Of a stretch of DNA of 10,017 nt, positions 6,435 through 10,017 are shown piece after piece. The translations under genes were made by a program, and so were the position numbers. Under the pieces are notes generated by a model, which saw only the letters and a list, made by a program, of their open reading frames with translations, had not been told where the DNA came from and ran no database searches. Within the stretch, counting starts at the first letter, position 1, and each line of letters opens with the position of its first letter. Source of the DNA: Spirosoma fluviale (GTDB taxonomy: Bacteria > Bacteroidota > Bacteroidia > Cytophagales > Spirosomataceae); contig CAMDSI010000064.1 in NCBI GenBank assembly GCA_945906915.1, positions 1 through 10,017 of the forward strand, given 5' to 3'.

Positions 6435-9371
6435 ATGAAAATAGCTCCTAACAAACCTTTCAAGGTTGTTTATTCTTTATTGTCTCACGAATGCCTCGGG
6501 TACTTATTCGAAGTCTTTGTGGTGCAATTAAATGAGAAGGGAGCTTTGACTTGGGAGTATCAAACGCTTACTTCTCGGAATTTCCATGAATTTGAACATT
6601 CGCTTGATGAGCGCGATCGTACCTCGGTACGCTTGATCGAGAGTATGAAACCGATGGCAGTTTACGAGAAGTTCAATACCTCGAAGCGGAAGACGGTGGA
6701 GGAATTCTTTTTGAAGACATTTGACGCGGAAAAAGGAGAAAAAGAAATTCAAGAGGCCGTCATGTCGGTAATTGAGAAGAAAAGAGGTCAGGTTTTTGGT
6801 CTTATTTGTCCTGATAAGACACTTTTCATCATGGGAAATGATGGAAATCCGATGCGTCAAGCCGTTCAAATCGAAGCGGAGGCGGTAGATGTTTTATTCC
6901 ATTTTATGCGTAATGAGGAAAATACACACTATTTTCCTACGCTAAAATACCTAGGTAATAAATTAGAATTCCAGCACAAGGAGGCAGTTGTTTTATGTGA
7001 CGAACCGGCTTGGATGCTAATGAACCAGAAGTTATATCACTTCAACCCAGAATTAGAGGGCAAAAAATTGCGTCCTTTCTTAAATAAGAAGTTCGTTGCG
7101 ATTCCCAAGAATATGGAGGAAGATTACTTCCGGAAGTTCGTGAAAGCAATGGTAGCTCGTTACCCCGTCTATGCGAAAGGTTTTGAGATTATAAATACCG
7201 AAAAGCCAGTTCAATTCTTACTTTCTTATGGGCCCACAGCGCCTAAATTAGAGGAAGAAGAGACCTTGAAAAAGAAGGCAGCCATAGAAGCGGCTGATCG
7301 CTGGAATTTTGTGTTATCCTTTCAATATGGCAATAATCGATTCCCTTGGGATGGATTGTCGTCAGATGCGAATGTACTCTTCGAAAAGAAAGGGGACAGC
7401 TATGCTTTCCAAAAAATTATGCGTTCGCATGTGAAGGAAAAAAGAGCTTTCCAGCTTTTGAAAACTTTAGGGCTAAAGATGGAAAATGATGGTCGTGCTT
7501 CCATGCAACGTGGAGAGGCCGTTCAATGGTTAACTTCAAGCAAAGAAGCGCTTGATCAAGCAGGTTTTGTAGTTCAGTTTAAAGGGGATGGGCAAGCCCC
7601 ACGTTATTTCCTCGGAAAGCCAGAAATCAATATTCGCATTGGCGAAAAATTGGATTGGTTTGATATTCAGGCGGTGATTTCTTTTGGGGAGTTCTTAATT
7701 CCTTTCTTGAAAATTCGTCAGCTAATTCTCCAAAAGAAGAAAGAATTTCATCTGCCGGATGGTTCTATCGCGATGATTCCGGATAATTGGTTCCATGATT
7801 ACCAAGATTTATTCTATTTCTCGGAGACACGTCCCGGAGAAGAGGGCGTTTTCTTGCGTCGTCAGCATTATCAGTTGGTGCAGGAATGGGAGAATCAAGA
7901 CCTAGTGAAGACGGCTTTACGCTCTAAAACGGTGAGTGATTTAGCACTTGAAGCAAAAGAATATCCTATTCCTAAGAACTTTAAAGGAACCTTACGTCCG
8001 TACCAATTGGAAGGTTATCGCTGGATGCGCACGCGGCAGGCGGCTGGTTTAGGCGCCTGTTTGGCGGATGATATGGGTCTAGGTAAAACCGTACAGACAC
8101 TTTGCTTATTACAGAGTTTGAAGGAACAAGGGGAGGGCTTGCCTACCTTACTAGTGATGCCTACCTCCTTGTTATATAACTGGGAGATGGAGGCGAAGAA
8201 ATTTACGCCTCAATTGCGCGTTTTAGTCTATAGCGGACCTCAAAGGGAGAAGTTGCAGGCTCAGATCGGAAAGGTTGATTTACTTCTTTGCTCTTTTGGA
8301 ATGGTGCGATCTGACATCGAATGGTTCGAAAAGCAAGCCTTTTCGTATGTCATTTTAGATGAGTCGCAGGCGATTAAGAATCCTATGGCGAATATTACCA
8401 AAGCCGTTCAAAAACTAAATGCTAAATTTCGTCTCGTTATGACGGGAACTCCGCTGGAGAATTCGACGATGGATCTTTGGTCCCAAATGAATTTTGTTAA
8501 TACCGGCTTACTCGGAACGCAGCGCTATTTTAAAGATCACTTCCAATTGCCTATCGAAAAGAAGGCGGATATGGAGAAGAAAAAACGTCTATACTTCTTA
8601 ATTAAGCCCTATTTACTACGTCGCGAGAAGCGTCAAGTGGCCGCTGATTTACCTGAGAAAATGGAATCGGTTACTTATTGCTCGATGACAGAGGAGCAGG
8701 AGCGACTTTACGATAAGACGAAATCATTCTATCGAGATGTATTATTAAAGCAGATTAAGGATGAGGGTTTACAGAAATCTCGATTCTCCGTATTGCAAGG
8801 TCTGACGAAATTGCGCCAGCTCGCGAATCATCCATCGCTTTGCGAGGAGGGTTATACAGGTGATTCTGGTAAGATGGAAGCTGTTTTAGAGAAATTAGAA
8901 ACAGTATTAGAGCAGCATCACAAAGTGTTGATCTTTAGTCAATTTGTGCAGCACCTGAACTTGATTAAAAAGGCTTTAGATGAGCGCGGTATTGCTTACG
9001 CCTATTTAGATGGTAGTACGCTTGACCGGAAGGGCCAGGTGGAGAGTTTCCAAAAAGACGATGGTCAATCGGTTTTCCTTATTTCCTTAAAGGCGGGTGG
9101 GGTAGGCTTGAACTTGACAGCGGCTGATTACGTTTTCTTATTAGACCCGTGGTGGAATCCAGCGGCAGAAGCTCAGGCCATTGACCGGGCACACCGAATC
9201 GGCCAAAAGAAAACAGTATTCACCTATAAATTCATTTCGAAAGAAACGGTGGAAGAGAAAATTCTAGCCTTGCAGCAACGCAAGAAGGATTTAGCCTCCG
9301 AATTAGTCACGTCAGACGAGAGTATCTTACGCGCCTTGAGCGAGGACGAGGTACTCGATTTATTAAGCTAA
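6435..9371 (+). CDS. SNF2-family DEAD/DEAH-box helicase
   Basis: SNF2 proteins are ATP-driven double-stranded DNA translocases; bacterial members (RapA- and HepA-like) act on protein-DNA or transcription complexes, but the role of this subgroup is not established. The 978-residue protein has all the motor motifs. Motif I is ADDMGLGKT (Lys551), Ia is VMPTSLLYNW, II is LDESQ (Asp642-Gln645), III is MTGTPLENS (669-677), IV is KVLIFSQF (830-837), V is SLKAGGVGLNLTAADYVFLLD, and VI is QAIDRAHRIGQ ending at Gln924. Motif II reads DESQ rather than DEAH. The first 520 residues precede the motor. Part of them (about 400-450, with EKLDWFDIQAV and LPDGSIAMIP) resembles the bacterial SNF2-associated domain, while about 1-290 I cannot assign. 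No SWIM zinc finger is seen. It begins 47 bases after prmA, with no clear promoter of its own, so read-through from the amidase operon is likely. Its last 9 bases overlap the tail of the convergent regulator gene. The family is certain; the biological role is not. Confidence 0.95.
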   Translation: MKIAPNKPFKVVYSLLSHECLGYLFEVFVVQLNEKGALTWEYQTLTSRNFHEFEHSLDERDRTSVRLIESMKPMAVYEKFNTSKRKTVEEFFLKTFDAEKGEKEIQEAVMSVIEKKRGQVFGLICPDKTLFIMGNDGNPMRQAVQIEAEAVDVLFHFMRNEENTHYFPTLKYLGNKLEFQHKEAVVLCDEPAWMLMNQKLYHFNPELEGKKLRPFLNKKFVAIPKNMEEDYFRKFVKAMVARYPVYAKGFEIINTEKPVQFLLSYGPTAPKLEEEETLKKKAAIEAADRWNFVLSFQYGNNRFPWDGLSSDANVLFEKKGDSYAFQKIMRSHVKEKRAFQLLKTLGLKMENDGRASMQRGEAVQWLTSSKEALDQAGFVVQFKGDGQAPRYFLGKPEINIRIGEKLDWFDIQAVISFGEFLIPFLKIRQLILQKKKEFHLPDGSIAMIPDNWFHDYQDLFYFSETRPGEEGVFLRRQHYQLVQEWENQDLVKTALRSKTVSDLALEAKEYPIPKNFKGTLRPYQLEGYRWMRTRQAAGLGACLADDMGLGKTVQTLCLLQSLKEQGEGLPTLLVMPTSLLYNWEMEAKKFTPQLRVLVYSGPQREKLQAQIGKVDLLLCSFGMVRSDIEWFEKQAFSYVILDESQAIKNPMANITKAVQKLNAKFRLVMTGTPLENSTMDLWSQMNFVNTGLLGTQRYFKDHFQLPIEKKADMEKKKRLYFLIKPYLLRREKRQVAADLPEKMESVTYCSMTEEQERLYDKTKSFYRDVLLKQIKDEGLQKSRFSVLQGLTKLRQLANHPSLCEEGYTGDSGKMEAVLEKLETVLEQHHKVLIFSQFVQHLNLIKKALDERGIAYAYLDGSTLDRKGQVESFQKDDGQSVFLISLKAGGVGLNLTAADYVFLLDPWWNPAAEAQAIDRAHRIGQKKTVFTYKFISKETVEEKILALQQRKKDLASELVTSDESILRALSEDEVLDLLS

Positions 9372-10017
9372 AATCTTAACGAGAATATTTTTAGCCACTT
9401 CATGACTGATGAAGATGGGTTCTGCGTCATTGATGGAGACGAAAATAGATCGATCAAATTCATTTATCTCTTTAATATCTAGTTTTGCTCCCAGACTCAA
9501 CTGCAGCTTTGTAAGCAATTGTAAGAATACCGCAGAATCTTGAGCAACCCCCATTAATGTGCAGGTTTTAGTTGCCTTGATATCAGAAAGATGCGAATAG
9601 GCTAATTCTGGTAAAACGCCTTCTTTGTTCGGAATAGGGTCACCATGCGGATCGGTTTTAGGGAATCCGAGGTACTCATCTAATTTGTTGACTAAATCAT
9701 CGGATTCGATGTGCTCTAATTGTTCTGCGATTTCATGCACTTCATCCCAGTTAAAGCCCATTTTATCGACTAAGAATACTTCCCAAAGTCGGTGCTTCCG
9801 CACAATGGATAACGCAATCTTTTCTCCCGTAGGACTCAAGCGCACGCCTTGGTATTTCTGGTAATTCACCCAACCCTTTTCGGCTAATTTGCGTAACATA
9901 TCCGTAACGGAGGCTGCTTTCGTTTGCATTAGCTCTGCAACGGCATTGGTCGAAATCTCTTCAGATGTTGCTTCTGAGAGGCGGTGAATGACCTTTAGGT
10001 AGTTTTCTTCTGTAAAT
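9363..10017 (-). CDS. DtxR/MntR-family metal-dependent transcriptional repressor (first few codons beyond the right edge)
   Basis: Such repressors bind promoters of metal transport genes when loaded with Mn(II) or Fe(II). The frame continues upstream of the internal Met at 9927-9929 to the window edge. This adds 29 codons that begin FTEENYLKVIHRLSE, the conserved start of the family, so only a few residues are missing. In the visible 217 residues, a winged helix-turn-helix covers about 20-68 (STNAVAELMQTKAASVTDML, then YQGVRLSPTGE). The dimerisation and metal-binding domain spans about 70-125 (RKHRLWEVFLVDKMGF, then EIAEQLEHIES). An FeoA/SH3-like C-terminal domain covers about 145-217. Probable ligands are His75, Glu98, Glu101 and His102. 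Glu at the position of DtxR Cys102 resembles Mn-sensing MntR. By eye, the two N-terminal ligands of MntR (Asp8, Glu11) appear as Asn and Lys here. The true metal is therefore open. The target genes and promoter are not in the window. It converges on the helicase gene with a 9-base overlap. Confidence 0.92.
   Translation of the reverse strand, partial: FTEENYLKVIHRLSEATSEEISTNAVAELMQTKAASVTDMLRKLAEKGWVNYQKYQGVRLSPTGEKIALSIVRKHRLWEVFLVDKMGFNWDEVHEIAEQLEHIESDDLVNKLDEYLGFPKTDPHGDPIPNKEGVLPELAYSHLSDIKATKTCTLMGVAQDSAVFLQLLTKLQLSLGAKLDIKEINEFDRSIFVSINDAEPIFISHEVAKNILVKILA

Noticed and set aside
6435..9371. The SNF2 helicase as part of an antiviral defence system
   Set aside because: Neighbours are housekeeping and envelope genes, with no nuclease, methylase or other defence partner. 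The stand-alone helicase resembles a common chromosomal Bacteroidota protein.
9363..9929. The metal regulator starting at the internal Met at 9927-9929
   Set aside because: The frame continues upstream with the conserved FTEENYLK family start. Starting at that Met would cut the helix-turn-helix in half.
1..10017. A mobile element, CRISPR array, tandem repeat or horizontally acquired island
   Set aside because: No repeats, transposase, integrase or tRNA were seen; base composition and style look even across the window and the genes are ordinary core functions.

Overview
This window looks like an ordinary chromosomal segment of a Bacteroidota, probably Cytophagales-like. The evidence is the LptD of the divergent Bacteroidota type, the amidase plus single MCE protein pairing, A/T-rich leaders without clear Shine-Dalgarno sequences, and a TTTA-N19-TATATTTG element that fits the Bacteroidota -33/-7 promoter (TTTG ... 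TAnnTTTG). The genus call is only a guess. I see no tRNA, rRNA, CRISPR, insertion sequence, prophage or recognisable defence locus. Coding density is very high and no gene-free stretch exceeds 100 bases.

Layout: (1) At the left edge on the minus strand is the N-terminal part of a membrane protein resembling PAP2-related phosphatases, running off the window. (2) Divergent from it is msrA, encoding a peptide methionine sulfoxide reductase with a lipoprotein-type signal. (3) Convergent with msrA is a long minus-strand lptD, for the outer-membrane LPS translocon. (4) Divergent from lptD, across an 89-base promoter region, starts a plus-strand run of four genes with gaps of 5, 3 and 47 bases: an Amidase_3 peptidoglycan hydrolase, an MlaD/MCE protein, prmA (ribosomal protein L11 methyltransferase) and a 978-residue SNF2-family helicase. 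(5) At the right edge on the minus strand is a DtxR/MntR-type metal-dependent repressor. Its tail overlaps the helicase tail by 9 bases and its first few codons lie outside the window.

The left and middle parts are mainly envelope maintenance: LPS delivery to the outer membrane (LptD), septal or general peptidoglycan cleavage (amidase), lipid transport (MCE protein), lipid phosphate chemistry (PAP2-like) and repair of oxidised envelope proteins (MsrA). prmA and the helicase are information-processing genes that probably share the amidase transcript. The metal regulator is a separate unit whose target is not in view.

I looked for a novel system and did not find one. The items most worth checking are the face-to-face lptD/amidase promoters, the probable TTG starts of lptD and of the PAP2-like gene, the two-cysteine pattern of LptD, the altered metal ligands of the DtxR-family protein, and the poorly characterised N-terminal half of the SNF2 protein.
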